DNA from: Lyophyllum atratum
Taxonomy: Eukaryota > Basidiomycota > Agaricomycetes > Agaricales > Lyophyllaceae
Direction: 5' to 3'
Length of the DNA stretch: 64,000 nt
Assembly: GCA_014905825.1 (NCBI GenBank)
Contig: JACGCN010000048.1
Coordinates: 1 to 64,000, forward strand
Part shown: positions 21,586 to 33,447 of the stretch, piece after piece
Numbering within the stretch: the stretch's first letter is position 1
Layout: every line of letters starts with the position of its first letter
Notes under the pieces: generated by a model
Databases searched by the model: none
What the model was told of the DNA's origin: nothing
What the model saw: the letters and a program-made list of their open reading frames with translations, nothing else
Translations under genes and position numbers: made by a program

Positions 21586-23572
21586 ATGCCCAAGTTCCGA
21601 ACGCAAGCGGCGAAGCCGGTGTGGCCGCCTCCTCCGCCCCATGACGAGTCTGAGGAGGTCCGAGTTGCCCGCCTCGCTGCAGAGGAGGAGGCTCAAAGGG
21701 TTAGCGACTCTATCGACCGGAGTCTTGGGGAAGAACGAGAGCATAGAAAGCGAGGTCCAACCGCGAAGATCCTACTGCTTGGTATGTGGCTTCCCATGTC
21801 TGTCAGCAACCTGTCTTTCGTCGTGCGATCTTACGCGTCCCATCTTTCAAAGGTCAAGCAGAGTCAGGGAAGTCCACGGTCCTGAAGAATTTCCAACTCC
21901 ATTTCTCTCCCAAGGCCTTCGGGGCTGAGGTGCATGCTTATCACCGTATTACGCTCTCTCATGCGCTGACTCTTTCACATGACTCTCAGGCTGAAGTTTG
22001 GCGGCCAATCATACATCTCAACTTGGTCCGCTCGGTTAATTTTATTCTCAACTTTCTCGCCGTCGGATCCGGGGCTTCCTCTTCTTACCAACCTCTGTAT
22101 CGATCTCTGAGTGGGGACCTCCGACGGCTCTGTATAGGGCTGGCCCCTTTGCGCGAAGTGGAGGCGAGCTTAACCAGAGGAATATCGGGGCCATCCTCGT
22201 CTCCGGTTATTGCGGAAGCGCCAACATATAACCCAGCCAAAGCTTCCGAGGTCGCAGTTCGCTCGAGTTCGGGATGGAAGAGCCTTCTCATGGGTAGGCG
22301 GAAGGCGGATTCAGAAGGTGGCTTCAGCGCTGGGAAATCGGACGATGCGAATCGAAGGATCCTAGCTGCGTGTGCGGAGGATATAACAAACCTATGGAAG
22401 GATTTGGTTGTGCAGAGCGCGCTGAAAAGTCGAGAAATATCGCTTCAGGAGCAACCCGGCTTGTGAGTGTCAGACTCCACGAGTTTTCCACATGTTGTCT
22501 TGACTGTTATGCATGCTCCAGTTTTTTGGACGATGTTGACCGAATAACCCGCGAGGGTTATGTTCCAAGCCCAGGTGAGTCCTTCACTGATCTTCGCTGA
22601 GCAGATACTAAAGCTGATACAGACGATATCCTTCGTGCAAGAGTGACCACGATTGGACCAGAGGAGCACTATATCAACGTGGAGTCTGGTGTGTATCTTT
22701 TGCTTTGAACGAGTATGAGAAGCTAAGCTGAGTCCAGCAGGTGAATCTTCGAAAGGATGGGTTATATATGACGTCGGAGGCAGCAGGAGCCAACGAGGTA
22801 ACCCTCTTTTCCTGTTCCAGTACTGTTGTGAATACGACTTGCTCCTTAGCTGCTTGGGCGCAGTATTTCGACGATGGTACGTGTTACTCGACTGATTGTT
22901 ACAAACCTATTCACCGTATGATTACCGACAGTCAACATCATCATCTTCATGGTTCCGCTGTCCAGTTTCAACCAAGTGCTAGCAGAGGATGAGAAGACCA
23001 ACCGTCTGGTGAGTGGAGTATTCTCCTTCAGCACTAATTGTTCCTTGATATCCGACTCGCAGACAGATTCCTTGAAGCTCTGGCGGATGATCTGCAGCAA
23101 TAAACTACTGTCAGCCGTGGAGCTAATTTTGTTCCTGAACAAACTCGATATCTTAGACGCCAAGCTGGCAGCCGGCATACAGTTCTCAAAATATGTTAAA
23201 GCATATACAGGGAAGCGAAATGAAACGAAACCGGTCGCTAAATGTCTGTCATCTGCCCTCTTGCTCGGTTTACACATGACTCAATTTTTGCGCAGATTTA
23301 TTGGATATATTCATTACCCTGCATCAGCAACATACCCCGAACAAACGCAAGATACACCCCCACCTAACCTGCGCCATCGTCAGTACCTTTACATGGTAGT
23401 TCAAAGCCTCAATCACATTTCTTTTTCGTGACAGGATACCAAAGCAACGTCGGCCGTCATCGACCGGAGTAAGCTTGGTTTCATTGCATCCGTTCTCCAG
23501 GTCGGCTGACCTCGTTCTTTAGTCCACGAAGCCATCATGGTAAAAATCCTATCAGACAGTAACATTATTTAA
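21586..23572 (+). CDS. Atypical heterotrimeric G-protein alpha subunit
   Basis: GTP-binding signal transducer. The P-loop LLLGQAESGKST is split by an intron, as in many fungal G-alpha genes. Next are EVWRPIIHLNLV, a long Ser-rich insertion in the helical domain (about 22080-22340) and FFLDDVDRITREGYVPSP. Switch I is DILRARVTTIG, with the Arg kept. Switch II reads VIYDVGGSRSQRAAW. Later motifs are FNQVLAEDEKTNRL, DSLKLWRMICSNKLLS, the guanine-specificity loop FLNKLDIL and DTKATSAVID. The end is VKILSDSNII. Oddities: Ser replaces the catalytic Gln of switch II, and the N-terminus MPKFRTQAAKPVW lacks the MGxxxS myristoylation signal of canonical subunits. The gene is intron-dense, with about ten introns. 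This places it in the divergent basidiomycete G-alpha expansion rather than the Gpa1-Gpa4 core. Confidence 0.85.
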
Positions 23573-24391
23573 TTCGGGCGGAAGTATTTATTATATGTAT
23601 GAATGTACCAATGTTGTATTACTGGGTTTTACTATTATACTTCAACGACATCTGACTTGTATGCTTACGCAGAGTCTAGAATATATCCTCATCATCTAGC
23701 GTCTGTAACGGTCTGTTGCAGGATTTCCGGAATCCCCACAAGCCGGGTCTATCGTCGCTCGCTACTCGCCAGTGCACTGGGCGTATCATCACGTATTAAT
23801 CTTGGGACCCATAACATCACCCGATAGGAGACTGGTCTAGACTGGTTAGTCCGGGACTTGGACTGACTTGGACCGCCTGACTCGCATCACTTGCTTCTTT
23901 CAAATATGTGCCCTCGACTAGGTGAATGACGGATAGCGTAGTTCAGGAACATTCAGGGACCTTGAGGGAATTTGGTGGTCAGTGGGCGATCCAGGTACGC
24001 GACGATGTGGTTTTGGAGTGCTTAGAGCCATCCTGACTCCTACTTATGTCAGGAGTGAGGAAGATAACGGTAGATGATCCGAATGTCGGCCCTTGACTCC
24101 ACGGGGTGCGCATACCGAAAAATCTGGACTCAACCTCAGCGTTCTAGCCCCAAGGACATATCTGGCTTTCATGTCCGGGCTTTTTTTTCTAATCTTTTTA
24201 CAAGAGGTCGAACTTTCCACCTCTTCGTCTCGGCTTTGTAGCTGGTAGGCTAAATCGGAGGTCCACGGACCGACTCTGCCACAGCCACAGTCATGTGAGC
24301 TTTCGACTGCGATGATGACGTAACGGTTGACCGCAGCCACTGGTGAAAGTGTGGAACGGTTTCCACAACGTTCCTCACAACATCCACCATC
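23573..24391. other. Intergenic region
   Basis: About 0.8 kb. No gene recognised. A poly-T tract lies near 24180-24190. Confidence 0.45.
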
Positions 24392-24866
24392 ATGGTCAGG
24401 GCTTCCGACGTTATCCTCATTATTGTACGTCCATTCATTTGCTACTCGTTTGCGTATGTATACTCATCCAGGAACCTCCTCGTAGGTTGCAATTCTCTTC
24501 CCGCCAGCAGCTGCTGGGATCATCACAGGATGCAGCTGTGACCTCCTCATCAACATTTGCCTGACGATGTATGCCTTACCCTGGCCCTCATTGACAATCC
24601 GCTGATGTCTCGCAGTCTCGGTTACCTTCCCGGCCATATACACGCCTTTTGGCTCATCTACAAGAAGATCCAAGCGGAGGAGCGTTACGGCCATGAGGGT
24701 TTCCAATGTGCGTTCTGTACCTACCCGCATCTTTTCATCCTCATCATTAATATGTCATTCCTGCGATCTAGATGTCGGGAATGGACAATATGAGCCTCTA
24801 TACCAAGGTGTCAGCCAACCTCAACCGCAGGCTCCTTATTATGGTGCAACTGGCACTGGCCATTAA
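24392..24866 (+). CDS. PMP3/SNA-family plasma membrane proteolipid
   Basis: A small two-helix membrane protein of the Pmp3/UPF0057 family, which affects membrane potential and salt tolerance in yeast. Four exons: MVRASDVILII, then VAILFPPAAAGIITGCSCDL plus LINICLTI, then LGYLPGHIHAFWLIYKKIQA plus EERYGHEGFQ, then YVGNGQYEPLYQGVSQPQPQ to GATGTGH. Introns follow codons or keep phase throughout. The hallmark FPP...G.S.DLLIN...GY.PG..HAFW is complete. A Gln/Tyr/Pro-rich cytoplasmic tail makes it longer (about 90 residues) than the 55-residue yeast Pmp3 and closer to the SNA2/SNA3-type forms. Confidence 0.9.
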
Positions 24867-25045
24867 CGGACTCCAAGGCCCACTTTTTTCTGTAAATGGA
24901 GGATTCTTAATGCGGTTTGACTGATGTACATGTAACCTCCGGACTTGAGGCGTGTAAATACACACGAAGCTATGTAATACGAGGCTCGTAAGGTTTGACA
25001 CTGAATACCCAAAGAAAGCCATAGTGATAATGATATACGTCATGA

Positions 25046-28000
25046 TCACTCTGAAACGAGCGTCAGGATACTGACACTCAGAGGTGGTGCTGTATAGTTG
25101 AACACCTGTCCAGCTGGGACAGTGATAGTGAATGGCAGAACCAGGTTCGGCGTCGCTGGGGAATTGGTAGCTCCACTCGGGCCAGTCAAGATTTCCGCCT
25201 TTGCGACGTTGGCGACTGGTAGACTTGGTGGGAAGATGAAGGCTAGATCAGCTGTTACCGCCGCATTATTAGAGACCTATCATGTGTCGTTGAGTCCCAG
25301 GCACGCAGGGATGATTAGCGTAGGGCTCGCCTTAATGATAATCTCATTTGTCGACGTCTTGCGAGTTACACTCCAGAACAGAGTTCCGGAAGGAGATGGC
25401 AGTGTGCTGGGGAGGTATTCGTCTCCCTTGTTAACACTGAAGAGCTAGCACGAGATCATAGTTACGTATGGCGGCAGGACGCTGAAACGGAATTTAGAGA
25501 CCTTCTGGACATAGAAACTTGGCGACCGATAGACGGTATTGGAGCTATGAAACGTCACTTAGTTAATGATGTCTGAGGAGAAAACCACTCCTAAAGTCAC
25601 TTACTCGAAATTGATGAGATTTGGCGTCTAGGAGGAGGATGAGTATGCGTTGATGCAGGTACGAGATAAACGGAACGAGGTAAACGGAACGCCTACATAC
25701 CCATTGAGAGTTCGAAACATGCTTTGCGTTCATTGATTAAATTTCAACGCGGCATGTATATGTTAGCCTTGTACATACCGCCAACAACGGTGCGTAAGCC
25801 GCAGCGAATCTAAATGTTCATTAATACCATCCTTCAACCACAACTCATGATGTAGACAGCCTTACACTATGTCAGCGTTGCGTTCCAAGCCAGTCATGAA
25901 GGCTGCTTCGCCGACAGCACCTGAATATATTATTGTCAAGCTTTGATAGCGAGAGGCGCTCTCATAACCTACTTCGGACAGTCGGGAAGACCAGACGGCC
26001 AGTTGCAGGCGTTCCGAAAAGGTTGCTGGAATTGGTGGAGATTCCCGCATATTCCCCCTGATAGCACTTTCAGTCACACATTGAAAAGCATATTGTTGAA
26101 CAGACTTCAAAGTACGTCGTGCCGTCACGCTGCCGATAGAACACGCGAAGTCAGGAGGATATGAACGCATTGAATTTATAACGACTCGGACAGACCGGAA
26201 AGCTGTCGTAGAAGAACGAGTTGGTCTGGAACCAGTCTATAGAATAATTAAGGAGTCTGGTATGGTGTTTGTACAGCTCGCAGTACGTACTCGGTGTCTG
26301 GTAGACATGCACATCGTATTGAGTGGGCTTGAGAGTCAGGACAGGGCCCGATGTCCGCGAGGTAGCAATAAATCCTAAATTTGGTGATAGCGTGCGTCAG
26401 TTTATCCAGTGTACTGGCAGTACAATTCGAGAGAACGCACGAAGTTGTGGGAACGTGGCAGTAAGGTTGGTAACGATTAAATTCCATCTGTTCTGATACC
26501 TGTCCGCCGGTGCAATTCCAAGTTTGAATGGGTTCTCTTGGCAGGTTGCTATCATTTCCATACTCACGTTCCTGGAGCTTGTCCCACGAAGTCCTACAGC
26601 AACTCCTGAGCATCGTTCTCAAGCCAACACAAATGAACACACTCACTTCCGACGTACAGGAGGTCAAAGGGTTCAGGATGGCCCAACGAAGCGCGCAGAG
26701 CAGCTACATATCATTAGTCCTCGATACAACGCAATGTGAAGACGCCAACGCCTACCATGAGCATTCGTCGAAGGATCGCCGATCACAAAATTAATCTAGG
26801 TACGATTTTTGAGTTTTTGGCTACACCGTCTTGGAAGCCACAGGAACAAGGGCAGTAACTTCAAGTACCTGATCGATAGCTTGTTGGATGTAGGGCCCCA
26901 ACGCAGCGCCCGTGACGCTCGATCCGCCAAGAGCATAGCCTGAAAGGACCCCGATAATTAATTAAATGCCGTTGCCATTTATATATTGAAACTGACCAGC
27001 CCAGACGCCCATTATAGGGATCATGTCAAGATCCTTACACAGCAGGAGGTATTCCAGCAGCCCAAGTCCACTGTCAGACGATGTTCAGTGTGGCCCAGTC
27101 ATGTATGTAGGCAAAATTACTCCGTGTTGACATAGGTCCAGTCTCCAAGTCGACCTATTCGCAAAAGCTTTCGTAGGCGGGAAACATTCGTTTACTTGAC
27201 CACTCACCAGGCCGCTCCGTAAGAGGCCCAACCGTTTCGTTCCACTGCCATCGAGTGGCCGCTGTTTGCCCCTATCGCAGGCAACGCCAATCAATGTCAT
27301 TCTTATGATAACTACGCAAGAATGCTTGTCGTACCTCCAGATTATTCCCGCCGGGAAAGCGGAAGAATGCCGGCTTCATCTCCTCAAGCGCCTAAAAAGC
27401 ATCAAGTTCACCATCATACCCACCCCCAGATCAAGTTGAAACCCACCAACCTCAGCTACATCCATCCTCATCCCATTCTCCCTCCCCCTAAACGTAGGCG
27501 GGAACAACGACAGCAGCGCAAAATCTACCACCAGCCCCTCCACCTCCTTCCCATCCACCGTGAAGTTGTTGTTAGTGGACTGTGAGCTGGCATTAGGAGT
27601 CAATGTGGTTTTGAGCTGTTGCCAGATGGTCTGGGAAGCAGGAACGGTCACGGCGGAAGAGGCGTAAAGGGTCCCGGAGGAACTCGGCAGGGCAATCGTG
27701 AATGTGACGTTATCCGTGGCGGGGGCGGTGGGGAAGCTGTAGTAGAAGGACGCGTTGTAGGTCCATGAGGTGTTTACATTAATCCCTGTAGGTCGCCCTT
27801 CAACAGTTACTTGCAGGAGGGCTGACAAAGAATCGTACCCCAAAACCCTTCGTTACCCACCCCGACCGCGCCCGTAGCGCCAAGAGGCACAGCGACTCGC
27901 AGAAAGTTGGGCAGGGCTGCAGACAGAGGGTGCGGAAGCGATGACAGTCAGAGCCGCACCGTCGATGGGCTGCCATGCGAGGAGCGCCGCGGTGGTATCT

Positions 28001-28561
28001 AGCACGCAGGTTACATATGAGAACGGGTCTCATCAAGCGCAGGCACACGTACTTGGCGTGACCTTTTGGAAGGCTCGGTTTTGAAGGACTAATCAGCAAG
28101 ATCTGTGAGAATATGTAGTTGTGCGAAGGTGACTTGTGCAACGGACGTTCCCCATAGAGACCTCCATCTCCACTCTGTTTGGCATAGTCGCGTTTCATAG
28201 ATAACTGAACTTGGAACGAGGGCTTACATGCTAGATAAGGGGCGCGCGCATCAGTGACCTCGATGAACACCTAACCATCCATGCACTTACACTGATATCC
28301 TGCACAATTTGGAAGGGGATCAGCACGCCGTTTTATTTGTCCTGGGGTACGAAAACTAACCTCGAACATTTGTCCATCTAAATAATCCCCACTCAACCAT
28401 AGCGCACAGTAATTTCAGATGCAAGACTCACACAGGGTTTTCGGAATCGCATGACTTGCAACACCTTGAATAGCGACAACAGTAGTCGCCGCCCAGCTCA
28501 CCGGCAGCAGGGATAAACGCAGAAGAGCGCCGAGAAATACGAGCACCATCATTCGAGACAT
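25046..28561 (-). CDS. GH51 alpha-L-arabinofuranosidase, acid/base motif not found
   Basis: Secreted enzyme that trims arabinose from plant cell-wall polymers. The start at 28561 opens a signal peptide (MSRMMVLVFLGALLRLSLLP). Following exons give SHAIPKTL, SGDGGLYGE with LLQNRAFQKVTP, LRVAVPLGATGAVGV and WTYNASFYYSFP. Then come ALLSLFPPTFRGRENGMRMD, MKPAFFRFPGGNNLE, QTAATRWQWNETVGPL, IGRLGDWTYVNTE and LLLCKDLDMIPIMGVWAG. Then follow LKPTQYDVHVYQTPS, SFFYDSFP, the nucleophile motif GEYAGISTN, and EAAFMTGLERNADIV. The C-terminal beta-sandwich reads DEYLPSTLPSPSGTLFWSVT. More than twelve introns are implied. Immediately after GHPEPFDLLYV, where the family has G-N-E-D-F, the sequence reads GSE then reaches a stop, or splices past the motif. 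The enzyme may be inactive. Confidence 0.8.
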
Positions 28562-28827
28562 CTTCCGGGGAAATGATGGATGTACAGGAAGTTCCGTGTA
28601 TGTTATAAGACGGCGGGTACTCTTCTTGACGTTCACCGGACCGGAGGCGGAAGGACTCATATGTCAGGCGGCGCGAGGGGAGAAGAGAGAAGCAGTTTAC
28701 CGCCGGGCCGCTTCTTTGAAGTCAAAAGAGCGGTTGAACAGCCGTCTATGCCTTGAGTCTGGGGATAGCAGGTTTCTTGGGGTCCCTTAGTAGTAGCCTG
28801 CGCCGATGCCAATGCTTCAGAGTATAT

Positions 28828-29112
28828 TCAAGGTATTTCTGAAGGGCAGAAGATGCGTACAGGGGAGTACTTCTTAGCGTAGGCAAGAAGGCGGCCGAAC
28901 ATTTTTAACAACACCTCACCGTACTTCTTTATGTAGAAGTCGTTTCCCAAACGATCTGTCACCACGACCAATCTAATGGGAATGTCATTATCAGCTGACA
29001 AGTAAAACGTCAGAAAGCTAGAGAGACCCGCAGACGGGCTGCTTCTCACTAACGACCAATCCACACCGTTACGCAGGCGAGTACTCAACCCCGTGAAGCA
29101 ACCCGAACCCAA
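28828..29112 (-). pseudogene. Unrecognised gene fragment repeated in the duplication blocks
   Basis: I do not recognise the family. A coding-like stretch reads LSADNDIPIRLVVVTDRLGN followed by DFYIKKYGEVLLKMFGRLL, preceded by NGVDWSLV and a plausible small intron (GTGAGAAGC...TTGTCAG). The same stretch recurs at about 35808-35990 with substitutions (ADNGIPVR, VTDHLGNDFYIN), and a short part recurs inverted at 35120-35170 (LLNGANWTLV). Conservation of phrase between copies suggests a former exon carried along with the carbonic anhydrase duplication. No start, stop or domain can be fixed. Confidence 0.35.
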
Positions 29113-29118
29113 AACGCC

Positions 29119-30006
29119 CTACCCTCTAAACCCCTCCGCCGCCATCTCAATCAAATTCTCCCCCCCAGGCCCATTCTGCGTATACCGCGCATTAAACTTC
29201 ATGACCCTCTTAAACCCCAAGTACGTCGCTACATCCAGCGGCAGCGGCTCCCTTGCCACAAGCCACGTCACCCCGTCCGTGCATGGCGGCGTCGTCAGGG
29301 ATCCCATGTATTCATAGAGCGGGGTGGTGTGGAAGTGCGTGAGGAGGGGCTGGAAGAGGAGAGCGCCTGTATGGGCGCTGCTGTAGGGTGTGGCGGCGGC
29401 GGAGATGTTCTGTGAGAGGGCGGTGAGAAGTTCGGTGGTGCTGCCGTCTGTGGTGAGCTCAAAGAGCGCAGACAGCACGAGCCTCGCGCCATCTTTACGA
29501 ATAGAATCAGCTTCGCCCGACTTTGAAGGCAGGCGGGGAGGGGTAGAACGCACCGGCAGCCTGGTGTACGAAGTGCACCTCCAACGGGAAATACTCATCC
29601 TCGATCCTATGCTCCGACGGCGTATGAAAATGGAATTGAACGAGCGGGTAGGTCTTCCCTTCAAAGTCCGTCGTCCCATTCACGAACACCTCGAGCGTCG
29701 AGCCCAGATTCTCCAGGAGCCCCTCCTCGAGGTCTGGAATCGAGATGCGCGGGGGCACTTTGCTAGGGCGATGGCGAGGTTGAGGTTGATGGGCGACTGG
29801 GTTCGGGAGGTGGCGCATGCGGTGTTGGCGTCGCTTAGGCGGGCCCACTCGAGGGGGCCGGTCGTACCGGTGTAGCTGAAGTTTGAGCTGTGGTTCGGGG
29901 TAGGTGAGGTGGCGGTGTGGAGGGAGACTGACGCGCGGTGGAGGCAGATACCGTGCACAAAGCGGGTCGTGAGGATCGTGATTAGGAGAAGGGCTGGGGC
30001 AAACAT
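29119..30006 (-). pseudogene. Alpha-carbonic anhydrase, copy 1, single-base frameshift
   Basis: Secreted zinc enzyme that interconverts CO2 and bicarbonate. The ATG at 30006 starts a signal peptide (MFAPALLLITILTTRFVHG). Then come FSYTGTTGPLEWARLSDANT, SRTQSPINLN, the zinc block LVQFHFHTPSEH and PLEVHFVHQAA (three His ligands), and MGSLTTPPCTDGVTWLVARE, ending EMAAEGFRG. A 43-nt intron (donor GTGCGT after AAG-coding GCTGCCG, acceptor GGGCGAAG) is conserved with copy 2. Compared with copy 2 one base is missing near 29745-29758, so the frame leaves LAIALAK for nonsense and the downstream catalytic part is out of frame. Zinc ligands are otherwise intact, implying recent loss or a consensus error. 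Confidence 0.82.
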
Positions 30007-30287
30007 TGCGAGAGGACAAGGAATGTGGAGGGGCCCCGGAATATATGGGCTACGGAGTGAGGCAGACGGATTTCACGACACGTACAGGACATGGGGGCAT
30101 CCAATCAGTTTGAAATGACCGCAGTTAAGCGTCGGGTAGGGCAGGCTTCTAGACTCTACGCGACCGACGTTGTGGACTGAATAGAGGCAGGGATGGGGGC
30201 CCTGCGAGTAGTGTTCATGACAGTTTATGAAGGGATGTCAGCGGCACTGAAAAAGGTGGATGGTCATCATTCGTGACTGGTACTTCG

Positions 30288-31868
30288 ACAGGAAGTCGCG
30301 TCAACAACGCGTCAACAAAGGGGCGTACAGGACGTCCAACTCAGTACTTAAGGATGACATTCGTTTTGACATATATGTAGGTAGAGATGGGCAGGAGATT
30401 GACCCAGCAGGTAGCGCCCACAACTCGAACAACAATAACGCATTGGTAAAGAGGACGAAGACTTGGTATAAACAGAAACAAGTTTCATGATAATGGCGAG
30501 GAACGTCTGTGGCAAGGACTAAAAGCTTCTTCACATCCTCCCTCTGTTCACGTACCACCCATCCAGGCAGCAGGTATCAATCGCACCACCTCATCCGCCG
30601 TAATCCTATCCTCCATCTCATAACACACCATCCTCCTCAGCAGCCGCTCAAACGCTGCAAACTCCTCCTCGGTCATCCCCTTCCGCACCGAGTCCTTCAC
30701 GAACTTGCCCCAAACCCCGTTCCGATCCCCCACAAGCACCCCATTCTCGTCGAAATACTCGGCCCGATCCGCCCACCGAGTCCACCATCTCTGCGGGAGC
30801 TTTCCGAGGGTCAGCACCATCTCGCAGATGATCTGCTTCTCAATGCCGTGGGGGGAGTTGAACAACTCGTAGTGGCTGCTTAAAATCATGTGTATGAGGA
30901 CCGCGAGGGCCCAGATGTCCGTTGGAGGTCCGGGGGTAGTGGGTTCGTGGAATATGATTTCAGGAGCGGCGTATACTTTTGGGATGTTTCCCTGCATAGG
31001 AGTGTTGGTGATGGGCTGGGAGGTGCAATTGACGTCGTAGAGGAAGGCTTCCGAAAAGTCGCAAATTTTGACGTGTACTTTTGCTGGAGAGGCTAGACAG
31101 AGTTGGAGGAGCGCGAGGGGCTCGGGATCGGAATAGACGAGGCCTTGTGGGAGATGTGGGGTTGCACTGATGGGGGCCCTGTCTTCACGACTGATGCGGC
31201 ATGTAATGGGTTCCCCAAGATAGTGCTGGATTTCTTGTAGAGACCAGTGCTCCATTTCGGGGCTGTATAGGAGCATGTTTCCTAGATGGAGATCTATAAC
31301 AACTGAGTAATGAACTTGTAGAAGGCGAATGGGCTTGGCAGGAAAACACACCTCCATGTACCACGCCACACTTGTGCAGATACGCTACCCCATGCGCGAT
31401 TTGAGCTGCGATTTTCTTGCGGACCTCGAATGGGAACCGTTCGTCGTCATATACGTCTTCGAGATCACAACCTATATGTGGACCCAGAAGTTCGGTGACA
31501 ATGCACCGATGGGTGCCATTCGGACCGTCGATGTCAAAGTCATCAAAGACCTTCATGACATACTCCGCACCAGGAGCAAGAGGGTTCTGCTGCTGCTGCA
31601 TCCTGAGATGCCGGATGACATCGATTTCTGAAGAGACAGCGGAGGCTTCGGCAGTAAGGACTTTGAGGGAAGCAAGCCGTTTCAAAGACAGATCTTCGAC
31701 GAGCCAGACTGTGCCGTATGAACCGTACCCAAGCTTGTTCACTATGCGGTAGCGGTTGTAGAAGATGTCGTTAATGTTGACTGGATGAAAGCCCCCTTTG
31801 CAATAGCGTGCGACACGCTCCATACCTATGGGTTGGCTGTACTCGTACATTGTCGGTGGGGCGCCAGC
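30288..31868. repeat. Tandem duplication unit 1 (SRPK-like kinase with 3' flank)
   Basis: A block of about 1.58 kb starting at a CAGGAAGTCGCGTCAACAAC motif is repeated directly as 31889-33447. It spans the whole kinase coding region and about 250 bp of its 3' flank. The two copies differ by scattered substitutions and a short flank indel. Confidence 0.85.
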
Positions 31869-31880
31869 TTCTCTACGCAT
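30548..31880 (-). CDS. SRPK-like protein kinase, copy 1
   Basis: Ser/Thr kinase of the SR-protein-kinase type. Two exons (31352-31880 and 30548-31293) with a 58-nt intron inside the catalytic loop. Motifs: glycine loop KLGYGSYGTVWLV, lysine strand LASLKVLTAEAS, the SRPK signature DFDIDGPNGTHRCIVTELLG, catalytic loop VVHGDLHLGNML reconstituted across the intron, metal loop ICDFSEAF, then VYAAPEIIFHEP and TDIWALAVLIHMIL. The end is RITADEVVRLIPAAWMGGT. The third residue of the DFG motif is Ser. The start at 31880 is chosen because the ten residues before MYEY align with copy 2; an ATG at 31850 is an alternative. At about 424 residues it lacks the large spacer insert of classic SRPKs. Confidence 0.8.
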
Positions 31881-31888
31881 AATATTTA

Positions 31889-33447
31889 TGACAGGAAGTC
31901 GCATCAACAACGCGTCAACAAAGGGGCGTACAGGACGTCCAAGTCAGTACTCAAGGATGATAGAGCGGTCGGATTCTGTTCGCATCTTCATCTGGATTCG
32001 TTTTGACATATATATAGCAAGTAGCGGCCACGACTCGGACAACTTGGTAAAGAGGACGAAGACTTGGTATAGACAGAAACAACTTTCATAATAGTGGCAA
32101 GAAAAGGTATTGGCCGTCTCTCTGGTCACGTACCACCCATCCAGGCAGCAGGTATCAATCGCACCACCTCATCCGCCGTAATCCGATCCTCCATCTCATA
32201 ACACACCATGCTCCTCAGCAGCCGCTCAAACGCTGCAAACTCCTCCTCGGACATCCCCCGCCGCACCACGTCCTTCACGAACTTGCCCAAAACCCTGTTC
32301 CGATCCACCACAAGCAGCCCATCCTCGTCGAAATACTCGGCCCGATCCGCCCACCGAGTCCACCATCTCTGCGGGAGCTTTCCGAGGGTCAACACCATCT
32401 CGCAGACGACCTCCTTCTCAATGCCGTAGGGGGAGTAGAACAACTCGCAGTGGCTGCTTAAAATCATGTGTATCAGGACCGCGAGGGCCCAGATGTCCGT
32501 TGGAGGTCCGGGGGTAGTGGGTTCGTGGAATATGATTTCGGGAGCGGCGTATACTTTTGGGCAGTTTCGCTGCATAGGAGTGTTGGTGATGGGCTGGGAG
32601 GTGCAATTGACGTCGTAGAGGAAGGCTTCTGAAAAGTCGCAGATTTTGACGTGTACTTTTCCTGGGGAGGCTAGACAGAGTTGGAGGAGCGCGAGGGGCG
32701 CGGGATCGGAACAGACGAGGCGTTGTGGGAGATGTGGGGTTGCACTGATGGGGGCCCTGTCTTCACGACTGATGCGGCATGTAATGGGTTCCCCAAGATA
32801 GTGCTGGATTTCTTGTAGAGACCAGTGCTCCATTTCGGGGCTGTATAGGAGCATGTTTCCTAGATGGAGATCTATAACGACTAGGCAATGAACTTGTAGA
32901 AGGCGAATGGGCTTGGCAGGAAAACACACCTCCGTGTACCACGCCACACTTGTGTAGATACGCTACCCCACGCGCGATTTGAGCTGCGATTTTCTTGCGG
33001 ACCTCAAATGGGAACTGTTCGTCGTCATATACGTCTTCGAGATCACAACCTATATGTGGACCCAGAAGTTCGGTGACAATGCACCGATGGGTGCCATTTG
33101 GACCGTCGATGTCAAAGTCATCAAAGACCTTCATGACATATTCCGCACCAGGAGCAAGAGGATTCTGCTGCTGCTGCATCCTGAGATGGCGGATGACATT
33201 TATTTCTGAGGAGACAGCGGAGGCTTCGGCAGTAAGGACTTTGAGGGATGCAAGCCGTTTCAAAGAAAGATCTTTGACGAGCCAGACTGTGCCGTATGAA
33301 CCGTACCCAAGCTTGTTCACTATGCGGTAGCGGTTGTAGAAGATGTCGTTAATGTTGACTGGATGAAAGCCCCCTTTGCAATAGCATGCGACACGCTCCA
33401 TATCTATGGGTTGTTCGTACTCGTACATTGTCGGCGGGGCGCGAGCT
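31889..33447. repeat. Tandem duplication unit 2
   Basis: Direct repeat of 30288-31868. Its left edge repeats the CAGGAAGTCGC motif and the GGGGCGTACAGGACGTCCAA flank. Confidence 0.85.

Noticed and set aside
25098..25448. Plus-strand open frame of 116 codons
   Set aside because: It is the antisense shadow of the GH51 C-terminal exons, whose minus-strand reading matches the family.
29480..29530. Possible loss of the intron acceptor in carbonic anhydrase copy 1 (CAG changed to TAT relative to copy 2)
   Set aside because: Phase analysis shows the real acceptor in both copies is the earlier GAAG, which is conserved. The CAG is exonic in copy 2.
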